Shown in pieces: positions 9,677-19,345 of a stretch of DNA of 64,000 nt. Both the position numbers and the translations under genes were made by a program. The stretch lies in the NCBI RefSeq assembly GCF_007970185.1, contig NZ_CP042431.1, positions 2,976,001 to 3,040,000 on the forward strand, read 5' to 3'. The stretch comes from Pseudobacter ginsenosidimutans. GTDB taxonomy: Bacteria; Bacteroidota; Bacteroidia; Chitinophagales; Chitinophagaceae. Each line of letters begins with the position of its first letter. The first letter of the stretch is position 1. The notes under the pieces were generated by a model. That model ran no database searches, was not told the DNA's origin, and saw only the letters and a program-made list of their open reading frames with translations.

Positions 9677-10399
9677 GTGTTAATTGTTTGGCTTTAATAA
9701 TATAAACCGCATAATTAACAATTAGTTTCTGCTCTGATTCTATACGTGATGACGAACTAAACAAATAGCATTCTGAATTATAGTAGTATCTACTTGTATT
9801 CCCGGCTAAAAACACCGGAAATGATAATAGCCCTTCTGAATGTACAATTTCCATATGTTATGTCAAATGAAAAGCGCCTGTGAGCGCCGGCCTGACAAAA
9901 TTTGGCACCGTCATCCGGTTTGGTTGCTCGATGGAAATCCTCTTGTCGGCTAGAGCAAATTAAAAGATTGCATACATCTCCTGTTCTGGAGCGGACAGTC
10001 AATAAGAATATCGTTAAACGGAAAGATGAGCTGTAAAGATTATTCTGGCAACGGAACTCCCAATAAAAAATGCTGAAAGATTTGATATCACGATCTAACG
10101 GTATACTATACCTGCTTTTAAGTTATCCTGCATACTACAGCACTGGAATTTCCTGCATATCCTCTGTGTAACTCTCTCCACAATATTTTTTTTCAACAGC
10201 AACAACCAACCTTCCCAAAGCCTCGTAACTCCTTCGGTCTCCCATTCATTTCTTCCCGGGTACCCATCCTGCCTGCCCCCCGTTCCCGTACCACGAACCT
10301 CCATTGTACTATCAATTACAATTCCGTACTGCATTGCAGGAATTAATCACTTGTATGAAATATACAGTTCTCATTTATTAAACAATTAAAACCAACTTT
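9677..10399. other. Long divergent intergenic region, no gene seen
   Basis: These 723 bases separate the divergent susC (minus) and sugar dehydrogenase (plus) genes. Short open frames on the minus strand lack recognisable domains and plausible composition. I found no TAnnTTTG element at a convincing position on either strand. Pyrimidine-rich stretches occur around 10196-10300. It should contain two promoters, but I cannot place them. Confidence 0.5.
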
Positions 10400-11821
10400 A
10401 TGAACAAGAATTGTATGCAGGCTTTGCGGAGCAGAACGCCTCTGTTCTCCATCATCACTGGTTTATGTTTTCTTTTGTTATTACAGGCTTGTAAGAAAGG
10501 AGACCATATGCCGGGCAAGGAGATCGATCTGAAACTCATCGCAGACAACCTGATTTCTCCGCTTGGGGCGATGTCTGCACCTGATCAGAGTAAGCGCCTG
10601 TTTGTGATCGATCAGATCGGTAAAGTTTGGATCATCGATAAGAATAACCAAATGCTGCCGGTTCCGCTGATCGATCTCAGCAGCAAAATGGTAACACTGA
10701 ATCCCAATTATGATGAACGCGGCTTACTGGGGCTGGCATTCCATCCCGGTTTCAAAAGCAATGGGAAATTCTATGTGTATTATAACCTGCCGCCCCGCAG
10801 TGGCGGACCCGCACCTGGCGCCAACTGGAATAATCTCAGCCGTGTTTCGGAATTCAAAATCGCAGCAGCAAATCCCAATATGGCGGATATGAATTCAGAA
10901 AAGATCCTGCTTGACCTGGATGATCCGCAAGGCAACCACAACGGTGGCACCATCGCATTCGGACCTGATGGCTATCTGTACATCGCCATCGGTGATGGCG
11001 GTGGCGCCAATGATACACCCGTCGGACATGCAGACGATTGGTATCCCGTAAATGCAGGCGGTAACGGGCAGGACAATGAAGCTAATCTCTTCGGCAATAT
11101 CCTTCGCATAGACGTCAACAGCGGTTCGCCATATGGCATCCCGCAAGACAATCCCTTCGTGAACAAACCAGGCAGAGATGAGATCTATGCTTTCGGTTTC
11201 CGCAATCCTTTCCGTTGTTCCTTCGATATGGGCGGCTCTCATGGGTTGTATGCAGGTGATGCCGGACAAGTGTTGTATGAGGAGATCAACCTGGTAAAAA
11301 AAGGCGGCAACTACGGATGGAATGTGAGAGAAGGAAGGCATTGTTTCAATGCAGCCAACAATAAAGAAGAATTGCCATCCTGCCCGCTGGTAGACAATAT
11401 GGGTATGCCGCTCATCGATCCTGTGATCGAATTGAACAACTGGCAAAACCCCAAAGGCGGAAAAGCAACTACCATTATCGGAGGCAATGTCTATCGTGGG
11501 CACGATATTTCCGGCTTGTATGGCAATTATATTTTTGGCACTTTCTCACAAGGTCCGGGTACGCCCAATGGAGAGTTATTTATTGCCAGACCTTCTTTCT
11601 CCGGCAACTGGGATTATTCAGAACTGGTGCTGAAGAACCGTCCGGATGATATCGGATATTATCTCAAAGGATTTGGTCAGGACAATATGGGCGAAATGTA
11701 CCTCACTGTATCCAGTATGGCCGGGCCTTCAGGAAATACTGGAAAAGTATACAAGCTGGTTGAAGTCAAAAAGAATGGCAAACCTGATAAAGATGATGAT
11801 ATCAAAAAAGGAGATTACTGA
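10400..11821 (+). CDS. Lipoprotein PQQ-dependent sugar dehydrogenase (glucose/sorbosone dehydrogenase family)
   Basis: A six-bladed-propeller quinoprotein family (COG2133) that oxidises aldoses using PQQ outside the cytoplasm. The 473-residue protein has a lipoprotein signal with LLLQAC (Cys31). Family motifs are visible: GLLGLAFHPGF, NHNGGTIAFGPDGYLYIAIGDGG (contains the catalytic-His region and metal/PQQ-contact segment), ILRIDVN, FGFRNPFRCSFD and GGNYGWNVREG. A PQQ-independent homologue is possible. The C-terminus is lysine/aspartate-rich. It is monocistronic. The neighbouring divergent SusCD pair may act on related carbohydrates, but that is inference. Confidence 0.9.
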   Translation: MNKNCMQALRSRTPLFSIITGLCFLLLLQACKKGDHMPGKEIDLKLIADNLISPLGAMSAPDQSKRLFVIDQIGKVWIIDKNNQMLPVPLIDLSSKMVTLNPNYDERGLLGLAFHPGFKSNGKFYVYYNLPPRSGGPAPGANWNNLSRVSEFKIAAANPNMADMNSEKILLDLDDPQGNHNGGTIAFGPDGYLYIAIGDGGGANDTPVGHADDWYPVNAGGNGQDNEANLFGNILRIDVNSGSPYGIPQDNPFVNKPGRDEIYAFGFRNPFRCSFDMGGSHGLYAGDAGQVLYEEINLVKKGGNYGWNVREGRHCFNAANNKEELPSCPLVDNMGMPLIDPVIELNNWQNPKGGKATTIIGGNVYRGHDISGLYGNYIFGTFSQGPGTPNGELFIARPSFSGNWDYSELVLKNRPDDIGYYLKGFGQDNMGEMYLTVSSMAGPSGNTGKVYKLVEVKKNGKPDKDDDIKKGDY

Positions 11822-11843
11822 TCCATAACATAATATTACGATC

Positions 11844-11874
11844 ATTGGCCGCATCGGTTACTGGTGCGGCCAAT
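11844..11874 (+). terminator. Hairpin downstream of the sugar dehydrogenase
   Basis: A perfect 10-bp stem, ATTGGCCGCA (11844-11853) and TGCGGCCAAT (11865-11874), with an 11-base loop lies 22 bases after the stop codon. There is no T-tract after it, so termination efficiency is uncertain. The rest of 11822-12122 holds only the promoter element described next. Confidence 0.55.
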
Positions 11875-12101
11875 ACCTGCTTCAATGCCTGATCCGGGTC
11901 AACTGTAAATTCAATCCATTGGAAATATTTCTATTACCTGCGGGTCCTGTTCTAATGCCAGACTATCAAACGCTGTTGCAGCATACTTTCTTCCATTCTG
12001 ATCAATGAACAAAACTACTTCCAGGAACATTGGTTGCAAGAAATTCCTTTCCCCATTTGCACTTTTATCCCCCCTTTAAACCCTTTTCATTTTTATCTTT
12101 T

Positions 12102-12109
12102 TACATTTG
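12102..12109 (+). promoter_or_regulatory. Putative -7 element of the module 1 ECF sigma gene
   Basis: TACATTTG fits TAnnTTTG. The sequence 19 bases upstream is not TTTG, though a TTTT occurs at 12084-12087. If used, transcription would begin around 12116, only a few bases before the TTG at 12123. This argues against the upstream TTG at 12030 as the translation start. Confidence 0.45.
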
Positions 12110-12122
12110 TTCCCACCATACT

Positions 12123-12734
12123 TTGGAAACCAGCTACTCATCATACCAGGAAATTGAACTCATCGAAGCTTTCCGCGCCGGCAATGAACAAGCCTTCACG
12201 GAGGTCTACAAGCGCCTGTACAAGCGGGTTTACCTCTTCGCCAGCAAATACGTAACCCAACCCGCCGACGCCCAGGACCTTACCGCAGAAACCTTCGTTC
12301 AGCTCTGGAACAGACGTTCTGATTTCCATAATTTAGACGGCATCGCTGCCTTCCTCCACGTCACCGTACGCAATAAATGCTTCAACCTCCTCAAACACCA
12401 GAACATGAAGGAGGACAAAAAAGAAGAATTGCTTCAGCTCTTGAACGAACAAAACACTGAAGACTTCTACCTTGAGCGCGTACAGTCCGAACTCCTGCAC
12501 CGCATCTACGCCGAAGTAGACAAGCTTCCGCCGCGCATGCGGGAAATATTCCTCTTATCCTATCGGGAAGGACTTAAACCAGCCGAGATCGCAGCAAAAC
12601 TGCAGCTCCGCGTCCAGACCGTCACCAATCAACGGGTAAGCGCTGTCAGGCTTCTCCAGCAGGCCCTTCGCCAGGATCCGCTGGCAATCATCCTGCTGGT
12701 AATGCTTACAGAAGGCCCCGGACTCTTATCCTGA
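12123..12734 (+). CDS. ECF RNA polymerase sigma factor (module 1)
   Basis: Directs RNA polymerase to target promoters when released by its anti-sigma factor. Sigma-70 region 2 (AFTEVYKRLYKRVYLFASKYV, then AQDLTAETFVQLW) and region 4 (LPPRMREIFLLSYREGLKPAEIAAKLQL) are clear; there is no region 3, as in ECF factors. No ATG precedes region 2. I prefer TTG at 12123 (203 residues, LETSYSSYQEIELIEAF), the normal ECF length; TTG at 12030 would add an unlikely pyrimidine-encoded leader. It is followed 69 bases later by fecR. Its probable target is the susC promoter at 14122-14148. Confidence 0.9.
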   Translation: METSYSSYQEIELIEAFRAGNEQAFTEVYKRLYKRVYLFASKYVTQPADAQDLTAETFVQLWNRRSDFHNLDGIAAFLHVTVRNKCFNLLKHQNMKEDKKEELLQLLNEQNTEDFYLERVQSELLHRIYAEVDKLPPRMREIFLLSYREGLKPAEIAAKLQLRVQTVTNQRVSAVRLLQQALRQDPLAIILLVMLTEGPGLLS

Positions 12735-12803
12735 AAAAAAAATTCAAAAAAACTTAATGATCGGATGGTTGGTTTTGATCATCCGGTTGTAGAATATAAT
12801 AGT

Positions 12804-14057
12804 ATGACAACTGTTGACCAGATAGCAGACATATTGCTCAGGCATCTTCAGGGAACTTTATCCGATGCAGAACAGGAACAGCTCCGGCAATGGCTGTCTG
12901 TTTCTGCGCAACGCCGTCATTTCTTTGCGCAGCTGGATGATGAAGAAAAACTGCGTGAACAATTGCTGCTTTTCATTCCGGAAACAGAAGCAGCAACAGA
13001 AGACGCCATCTTCGCAAAGATCAATGCTATCAGGCATCAGGAAGAAGAAGCAAAAGTTATCCCCCTCCGGAAACGAGGCTGGATACGCTATGCAGCGGCT
13101 GCCGTAATATTAGTAGGAGGCGTGAGCTATTTCTGGATCACCGGCAGCAAAGATCAGCCTTCACAACCCAAGCCTGCACTCGCCAAAACCGAGATCCTGC
13201 CTGGCACCACCGGCGCAGTGCTCACACTGGCAGATGGAAGACAGGTAATACTCGACAGCGCAGGCAATGGCCTCATCGCCACCGAAAGCGGAACAGCAGT
13301 AGTATTGGAAAACGGAAAACTCCTTTATGGCGCCAATGATGAAGGAACGGGTAAAACATCTTTCAATACCATGACCACGCCCAAAGGAAGACAATTCCAA
13401 CTAATCCTTCCCGACGGCACCAAAGTCTGGCTCAATGCCAACAGCTCTATCCGCTACCCGGTTGAATTTGCCGGCCATGAACGCAAAGTATACATAGCAG
13501 GCGAAGCATATTTTGAAGTGGCAAAAGATATGCGCAGACCATTTTTTGTAAATGTGAACAATATTGCAGACGTTGAAGTACTCGGCACAGAGTTCAACGT
13601 GAACGCCTACGATAATGAAAAACTGATCCGCACCACGCTCATCAATGGCAGCGTACGCGTTGCAGCCCTTGAAACAGAACCCCGTACCGACGGGCGTTTG
13701 AACGAACTGATCCTAAAACCCGGACAAGAGGCCCAGGTAGCAAACATAACAGCTGCTCAAAAGCAACGACAAGGTAAGAATCCCATTTCTTTATCCGATG
13801 AAGTGGATATCGAAAAAGTCACCGCCTGGAAAAATGGATTCTTCAATTTCGAGAATGCGGACATAGGTGAAGTGATGAGACAGCTCGAACGCTGGTACGA
13901 TATAGAAGTTGTATACGAGAATAGTGTACCTGATATAGATTTTGTGGGAGAGATCGGCAGGAATTTCCCGCTCAAAGATGTCCTCGATTTCCTGCAACGG
14001 GCGGAAGTTTCTTTCCGTCTGGAAGAAGGCAGAAGACTGGTGGTGCTCAATAAATAA
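12804..14057 (+). CDS. FecR-family anti-sigma factor (module 1)
   Basis: Inner-membrane anti-sigma factor that receives a signal from the STN domain of its SusC partner and controls the adjacent ECF sigma. It has an N-terminal cytoplasmic ASD-like region, one membrane segment (IRYAAAAVILVGGVSYFWI, about residues 90-108), a FecR domain (TPKGRQFQLILPDG through VLGTEFNVNAYD) and a C-terminal DUF4974-like domain (FENADIGEVMRQLERWYDIEVVY). ATG at 12804 gives a natural N-terminus (MTTVDQIADILL); an in-frame ATG at 12765 exists but adds an uncharacteristic leader. It lies between the sigma gene and susC. Confidence 0.93.
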   Translation: MTTVDQIADILLRHLQGTLSDAEQEQLRQWLSVSAQRRHFFAQLDDEEKLREQLLLFIPETEAATEDAIFAKINAIRHQEEEAKVIPLRKRGWIRYAAAAVILVGGVSYFWITGSKDQPSQPKPALAKTEILPGTTGAVLTLADGRQVILDSAGNGLIATESGTAVVLENGKLLYGANDEGTGKTSFNTMTTPKGRQFQLILPDGTKVWLNANSSIRYPVEFAGHERKVYIAGEAYFEVAKDMRRPFFVNVNNIADVEVLGTEFNVNAYDNEKLIRTTLINGSVRVAALETEPRTDGRLNELILKPGQEAQVANITAAQKQRQGKNPISLSDEVDIEKVTAWKNGFFNFENADIGEVMRQLERWYDIEVVYENSVPDIDFVGEIGRNFPLKDVLDFLQRAEVSFRLEEGRRLVVLNK

Positions 14058-14121
14058 GAACCTTACCCATATTCGAATAGTTCATCCCCGATTGAATAAA
14101 AAAACCGCCACGGGTGCGACC

Positions 14122-14148
14122 GTGACGGCAATGATTTCAGTCGGTCAT
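14122..14148 (+). promoter_or_regulatory. Putative ECF-sigma promoter of module 1 susC
   Basis: GTGAC (14122-14126), 17 bases, GTCAT (14144-14148), placed 50 bases before the ATG at 14198. The same arrangement occurs before the module 2 susC (30888-30913, 16-base spacer). The GTGAC box lies in the 3' arm of an imperfect hairpin (CCGCCACGG 14105-14113 / CCGTGACGG 14120-14128) that could also end the fecR transcript. Confidence 0.55.
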
Positions 14149-14171
14149 AAATGGCTTTGCATTCACATTTA

Positions 14172-14197
14172 CTAACAACCAAACCACTTTGCAATTT
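14172..14197 (+). promoter_or_regulatory. Conserved leader before module 1 susC
   Basis: The 26 bases before the ATG start with CTAACAACCAAACCA and end GCAATTT directly before ATGCA. The module 2 susC has nearly the same leader at 30943-30967 (CTAACAACCAAATCA ... GCGATTT-ATGCA). This conservation fixes the start at 14198 and suggests a translation or RNA-level signal. Confidence 0.6.
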
Positions 14198-17100
14198 ATG
14201 CAAAAAAACTGCTATTGGCTACCGGACCGGTTCAAAGAAATCCGGCGGCGCACAAAAACCATGCTGGTTATGAGATTGACTACTTTGTTACTGACTGCGG
14301 CCATCTTACAGGCCAACGCTTCAGGTCTCGCCCAAACCGTGACTGTTTCAGGGAAGAACATCCCCCTGAAAAAACTCTTTTCCACCATCAAACAGCAGAC
14401 AGGCTATGTGATCTTCAGCAATGCCATTGCATTCAAAGATGCACATGGATTCACGCTTTCCGTACGTGATATGCCGCTGCGAACATTGCTGGATTCTATC
14501 AGCAATGATCTGAATCTCACGTACGTGATCAAAGAAAAGACCATCGTACTGAGCCGCAAAACAACAAGCCCTGTAACTGTTGATCCGGTGATAGCATCGG
14601 CTTTCGCACCACCTGCAAAAGTTTCAGGCGTAGTTCGCACTTCCGAGGGAGAACCACTTGGCGGCGCTTCCATCTCACTGAAAGGTCAGACCGTAGGTAA
14701 AGTAACTTCCGCCAAAGGTGAATTCAGCCTGAGCTCCCTTCCGGAAAATGCAGTGCTGATCGTGAGCATGCTGGGCTACGAACCACTGGAGATCAGCATC
14801 CGCAAACTTAATGACGGATACACTGCTGTTATTACCAGCGCAGGCCCCAATAAAGGTTCTATCAAAGTAAGCTCGGGTAATAATGTAACCATCGATATCA
14901 CATTGATGTCGAGAGAAACCAAAATGAATGATGTGGTGGTAACAGGTTACATGACCATCGACAAAAACAAATATGTAGGCGCTGTAACTACCGTTGATCC
15001 GGACAAGATCAAAGTGGCAGGTGAAACAAGTATCGACCAGATGCTACAGGGACATGTGCCCGGTATGCTGGTGACGATGTCTTCCGGCCAGGTTGGTTCC
15101 ACTCCAAAGATCAGGGTGCGCGGTACTTCCACCATCCTGGGAAACCAGGAACCACTCTGGGTAGTGGATGGTGTGATCCAGCGCGACCCGCTTCCCATGC
15201 CCAATGGCAGCGGCTCACTCGCCGGTGATATGGGTGAGCTCAGGCTCATCGCTTCCAACGCCATCTCATGGCTCAATCCCAACGACATTGAATCCATCAC
15301 GGTATTGAAAGATGCCTCCGCTACTGCTATCTATGGTTCTCAGGCTGCCAATGGTGTGATCGTACTCACTACCAAAAAGCCAAAACCCGGACAGATGGCC
15401 GTGAACTACACCGGCAGCTATACTGTTGGTCAGCGTCCCCGCTATTCCATGTATGATCTCATGAACTCACAGGAACTGATGCAGTTCTCCAAAGAAGTAT
15501 ATGAAGCCCGCGACAGCTACACCTACGAAGTACTGCCGATCGGTTATGGCGGCCTGATCCAGAAACTCCAAAACAAAGAGATCGATCAGGCTACTCTTGA
15601 AAGGGAATACAGGAAAATGGAAACGATGAATACAGACTGGTTCGATCTCCTGTTCCGTAATGCTTTCAGCCAGAACCACAGTATCAGCATCTCAGGTGGT
15701 ACGGAAAAACTGAGCAACAGAACATCCTTCAACGTACAACAACAGAAAGGCGAAGCTATCGGTAACGACCTGCTCACCTTCTCCGCCACATCCAATACCA
15801 CTGCACGTTTCAACGATCGTCTTACCGTCAACTTCCTGTTGAACGGAACAGTTCGTGAAGCCGACGGTTTTGCATACGGAGTAGATCCTTTCGAATATGC
15901 ATACAACACCTCACGCACCATTCCCATGTACAATGATGATGGTACACTTGCCTATCATTACAAAAGAGGGAACAGCAGTAATTCATTCCCCAGCAAATTC
16001 TTCTATAATTACAATATCCAGAATGAGCTGAACAACACAAATAATAACAACAGTACAAAATCATTATCATCCACCGTTGATGCAAGATTGAAGATCACGA
16101 AAGACCTGCAATACCAGGGGCTCTTCTCTTACAATATCGCAGCTACGGATGTGAAGTCTTATGCAACTGAGCTTTCCAATTATATCACACAGTTCAGGGG
16201 CTACGAATTCGGTTCAGTGCTGAGCAATTCTCCGCAGGAACTGGCCAGTGCACTGCCTTTCGGAGGTCTGGTACAATTGCAGTCGAGCACCAACAGGGGT
16301 TATACATTACGTAACAGCCTTGTGTACAACAAGGTGTTCAATGATAAGCACGCAGTAACTGCGCAGCTTGGAACCGAAGCCAGGTCTACCATTACAGAAG
16401 GAAGTATGAATACGCGTTATGGCTACCTGCGCTATCGCGGAGAGCAATTCGCTCCTGTTCCTTTGGTAGTTGTTTCCAATGGCAACGGTACTGCAACCCC
16501 TCTGCATGAAGCTATGCGCCAGAATTCTTCCATCGTGAATACAGAGCTCAATTACCTGAGTGAATATTTTTCCGGTGTGTATGCTTATGACCAGCGCTAT
16601 ATCTTCAATGTGAATGCGCGCCTGGATGCCAGTAACCGTTTTGGCCAGGATAAGAACAAACGCTTCCAGCCAACCTGGTCTATCGGCGGTAAATGGAGGA
16701 TCGGCAACGAGCCTTTCCTCAGTGGACTCCACTGGCTCAACAGCTTCGATCTGTCTGCTTCTTATGGCTACCAGGGTAATACCGTGGAAGCCGTAAGCCC
16801 ATACCTCATCGCTACTGATGGAGGCCTGAGCAGTCTCTTCAAACAATACACGCTCTCCATCAAGTCACTTCCTTACCTGGAACTGGGATGGGAGAAAACG
16901 AAGTCCTGGAACTTCGGTCTCGATTTCTCTTTCCTCAGCGGCAGGCTGAACGCCACTTTCAACTACTACAAGAAGATCAGTAATGTACTTGCCTCCAGGG
17001 AAGTGCCTGTTGAGAATGGTATGAACTCTGCAACTGTATTCGGTTCTGAAATGGAAAACAAAGGTTATGACCTCATCGTGAATGTGGTGCCGGTGCGTAC

Positions 17101-17881
17101 CAAAGATTTCACCTGGCAGTTCTCTGTAAATACCGGATTGGCCAGGAACACACTCAAGGAAAACCAGCGTATCAATACCAGGGCTGATTTTCTCAATGGT
17201 CAGGCCATCGTGAATGGACAATCATATTCCACTTTCTATTCCTATTCATACAAAGGATTGAATCATTCTACCGGAAGACCGGAGTTCAATAATATGGACA
17301 TCAAGCTTACTGCCAACGATCTGGACTACCTGGTGAAGAGTGGTAAACTGGAGCCGGATTTCAGCGGAGGCTTCAACACTTCTGTTCGATACAAGAGCTT
17401 TTCATTCAGTGCACAGTTTGCTATGGCATTCGGAGCTCAAAAGCGTTTACCGGTTTTCTATAACAACAGTGGTGCGCCAACTCCAGAGCAGAATGTACCG
17501 AGATTGCTGAACGATCGCTGGAAACAGCCGGGTGACGAAGCTTACACCAATATCCCTTCAGTGCCTGCAGGTAATCCGAACCGGATCAATATCAACCTTC
17601 CCACCATTGTTCCTTTTGGCATTTCTCCTTACGAGATGTACAATAATTCTGACCTGCGTGTAGCAGATGTTGATTTCATCCGTTGCCGTCAGATCTCCCT
17701 GGCATATGATCTGCCGCAGACCCTGGTGAAGAAGATTCGCTCCAAACGTATGAATGTCGGTTTCAGTTTGGCTAACCCCTTCCTCGTATCATTCGATGAT
17801 AAATGGAATGGATACGATCCTGAAACCGGAGGCTGGCCTGCAAGGAGGACTGCATCATTGTCTATTAATATGTCGCTCTAA
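14198..17881 (+). CDS. SusC-family TonB-dependent receptor with STN signalling domain (module 1)
   Basis: Outer-membrane importer and sensor. After an extended N-terminal leader and signal peptide (LTTLLLTAAILQANASGLAQ) there is an STN (secretin/TonB short N-terminal) domain, about residues 46-125 (VSGKNIPLKKLFSTIKQQTG; MPLRTLLDSISNDLNLTYVI), which contacts FecR. Next come a carboxypeptidase-regulatory-like domain (VSGVVRTSEGEPLGGASISL), DVVVTGY, the plug (LWVVDGVIQ; DIESITVLKDASATAIYG) and a barrel ending LSINMSL. It is about 1227 residues. ATG at 14198 is chosen over 14189 because the leader immediately upstream is conserved with the module 2 susC. SusD follows after 19 bases. Confidence 0.95.
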   Translation: MQKNCYWLPDRFKEIRRRTKTMLVMRLTTLLLTAAILQANASGLAQTVTVSGKNIPLKKLFSTIKQQTGYVIFSNAIAFKDAHGFTLSVRDMPLRTLLDSISNDLNLTYVIKEKTIVLSRKTTSPVTVDPVIASAFAPPAKVSGVVRTSEGEPLGGASISLKGQTVGKVTSAKGEFSLSSLPENAVLIVSMLGYEPLEISIRKLNDGYTAVITSAGPNKGSIKVSSGNNVTIDITLMSRETKMNDVVVTGYMTIDKNKYVGAVTTVDPDKIKVAGETSIDQMLQGHVPGMLVTMSSGQVGSTPKIRVRGTSTILGNQEPLWVVDGVIQRDPLPMPNGSGSLAGDMGELRLIASNAISWLNPNDIESITVLKDASATAIYGSQAANGVIVLTTKKPKPGQMAVNYTGSYTVGQRPRYSMYDLMNSQELMQFSKEVYEARDSYTYEVLPIGYGGLIQKLQNKEIDQATLEREYRKMETMNTDWFDLLFRNAFSQNHSISISGGTEKLSNRTSFNVQQQKGEAIGNDLLTFSATSNTTARFNDRLTVNFLLNGTVREADGFAYGVDPFEYAYNTSRTIPMYNDDGTLAYHYKRGNSSNSFPSKFFYNYNIQNELNNTNNNNSTKSLSSTVDARLKITKDLQYQGLFSYNIAATDVKSYATELSNYITQFRGYEFGSVLSNSPQELASALPFGGLVQLQSSTNRGYTLRNSLVYNKVFNDKHAVTAQLGTEARSTITEGSMNTRYGYLRYRGEQFAPVPLVVVSNGNGTATPLHEAMRQNSSIVNTELNYLSEYFSGVYAYDQRYIFNVNARLDASNRFGQDKNKRFQPTWSIGGKWRIGNEPFLSGLHWLNSFDLSASYGYQGNTVEAVSPYLIATDGGLSSLFKQYTLSIKSLPYLELGWEKTKSWNFGLDFSFLSGRLNATFNYYKKISNVLASREVPVENGMNSATVFGSEMENKGYDLIVNVVPVRTKDFTWQFSVNTGLARNTLKENQRINTRADFLNGQAIVNGQSYSTFYSYSYKGLNHSTGRPEFNNMDIKLTANDLDYLVKSGKLEPDFSGGFNTSVRYKSFSFSAQFAMAFGAQKRLPVFYNNSGAPTPEQNVPRLLNDRWKQPGDEAYTNIPSVPAGNPNRININLPTIVPFGISPYEMYNNSDLRVADVDFIRCRQISLAYDLPQTLVKKIRSKRMNVGFSLANPFLVSFDDKWNGYDPETGGWPARRTASLSINMSL

Positions 17882-17900
17882 ACATTAATGTTTGATCACA

Positions 17901-19319
17901 ATGAAAAAGAAATTATTCTATATAACCGCCATCATGGGAGCAACTCTCTTCGGAAGTTGTTCCAAATTCCTCGAAGAGAAATCGCAGAGCGAAGTGATCC
18001 CGAAAACAACTGTGGACTTCAGGGAGCTGCTAATGGGCTCTGGATATTATCCTTCCCAGGAACCTGCCGCATTTCTTTACTTCATGGATGATGATGTTGA
18101 GTTCAACTCAACCTTCGATAACGGATCGGCAGTAGGAAGCTCCACGGCAAAAATGTATTATCCTGCTTTTTCCTGGCAGCCGTTCTTTGTTGATTATAAT
18201 GGATTGGGCGATCCTGTGGCTCAGGATCCCGGCACTACAGGATATGCTACCTACTACGCCTGGATCAAAGGCTGTAATGCAGTGCTCGATTATATCGATG
18301 ATGCCATCGGTACACAGGCGGAACGCGATCGTGTGAAAGCGGAAGCCCTGGCCGTACGTGCGCTTTACTACTGGCGTCTCGTTAACCTCTACGGAGATCC
18401 ATACAATTCAAATCCTAACGGACTGGCCGTTCCGCTGAAGCTAACTTCCACTATCGAGGAAGTACCCACGAAGCGCGCCACTGTTAAAGAAGTGTACGAT
18501 GTGATCGTGCGAGATCTGAGAGAAGCAACCAGGCTGATGGACCCGATGCCGGTTGTTCGCACGGATTATCATATCAATCAGCCGGCCATTCATATCCTGC
18601 TCTCCCGTGTATATCTTTTCATGGAGAACTGGGAAGGATCTGTGGCTGAGGCAGACAAAGCTTTCGAACAGGGAAGCCGTCTCTGGGATATGACGCAGCT
18701 CACTGCCGCTTACCTTCACAATTATTCCAATCCGGAAGTGGAGTGGCTGTATGGTGGCAGTACACAGCCTGATCAATCCACTTATATCCCCTCCAATCAT
18801 TTGCTGGGCATGTTCGATGAAAATGATGCACGCCGCAAATATGGATTTGGATTGAGTAACCAGAATGTGAATTACGTATTGGTATCCAAACTTGCTACAG
18901 GCGTTGATCTCAGGCAGAGCATCCGCACTTCCGAAGCCGTCCTTAACAGAGCTGAGGCAAATGTTCAGCTGAATCAACTGACCCCGGCTATGAATGATCT
19001 CAATGCATTGCGCAGGTATCGCATTCCCAACTATGCAGATGAGAATATTACAGACAAAGCACAGTTGCTGCAGGCTATCCGGGATGAGCGCAGAAAGGAA
19101 TTCTGTTATGAGCTGTTCCGCTGGTTCGATCTCCGACGCTACGGAATGCCTTCCATTTCCCATGTTTACAAAGCTGAGCCAGGTCAACCGGACCAGACCT
19201 ACGTTTTGAAAGAGAAGGATCCTATGTACGTATTGCCTTTCCCGAACAGCCTGCTGATCCGTAACCCGGCACTGGAACAGAATCCTTCCGCTAAAATGGG
19301 CGAAAGGCCAGGCAATTGA
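17901..19319 (+). CDS. RagB/SusD-family lipoprotein (module 1)
   Basis: Surface substrate-binding partner of the receptor at 14198-17881. The 472-residue protein has a lipoprotein signal (ATLFGSC, Cys about 19) followed by SKFLEEKSQSEVIP, typical of SusD N-termini. It has VRALYYWRLVNLYGDPY and a C-terminal IRDERRKEFCYELFRWFDLRRYG signature. ATG at 17901 places the signal peptide correctly; an in-frame TTG at 17892 is less likely. It is co-transcribed with the next lipoprotein, 26 bases downstream. Confidence 0.94.
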   Translation: MKKKLFYITAIMGATLFGSCSKFLEEKSQSEVIPKTTVDFRELLMGSGYYPSQEPAAFLYFMDDDVEFNSTFDNGSAVGSSTAKMYYPAFSWQPFFVDYNGLGDPVAQDPGTTGYATYYAWIKGCNAVLDYIDDAIGTQAERDRVKAEALAVRALYYWRLVNLYGDPYNSNPNGLAVPLKLTSTIEEVPTKRATVKEVYDVIVRDLREATRLMDPMPVVRTDYHINQPAIHILLSRVYLFMENWEGSVAEADKAFEQGSRLWDMTQLTAAYLHNYSNPEVEWLYGGSTQPDQSTYIPSNHLLGMFDENDARRKYGFGLSNQNVNYVLVSKLATGVDLRQSIRTSEAVLNRAEANVQLNQLTPAMNDLNALRRYRIPNYADENITDKAQLLQAIRDERRKEFCYELFRWFDLRRYGMPSISHVYKAEPGQPDQTYVLKEKDPMYVLPFPNSLLIRNPALEQNPSAKMGERPGN

Positions 19320-19345
19320 TTTACTAACGCTTAACATTATTCGAA

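Noticed and set aside
9537-10334. Short minus-strand open frames between susC and the sugar dehydrogenase
   Set aside because: No recognisable protein features, low-quality composition, and one overlaps the start of susC; treated as non-coding.
12123-17881. Iron-siderophore uptake locus, because of FecR and STN
   Set aside because: The receptor is SusC-type with a SusD partner, which points to oligosaccharide or peptide-type substrates, and nothing iron-specific is seen.
18441-19337. 298-codon antisense frame over the module 1 susD
   Set aside because: Shadow of susD codon usage; the susD frame has signal peptide and family signatures.
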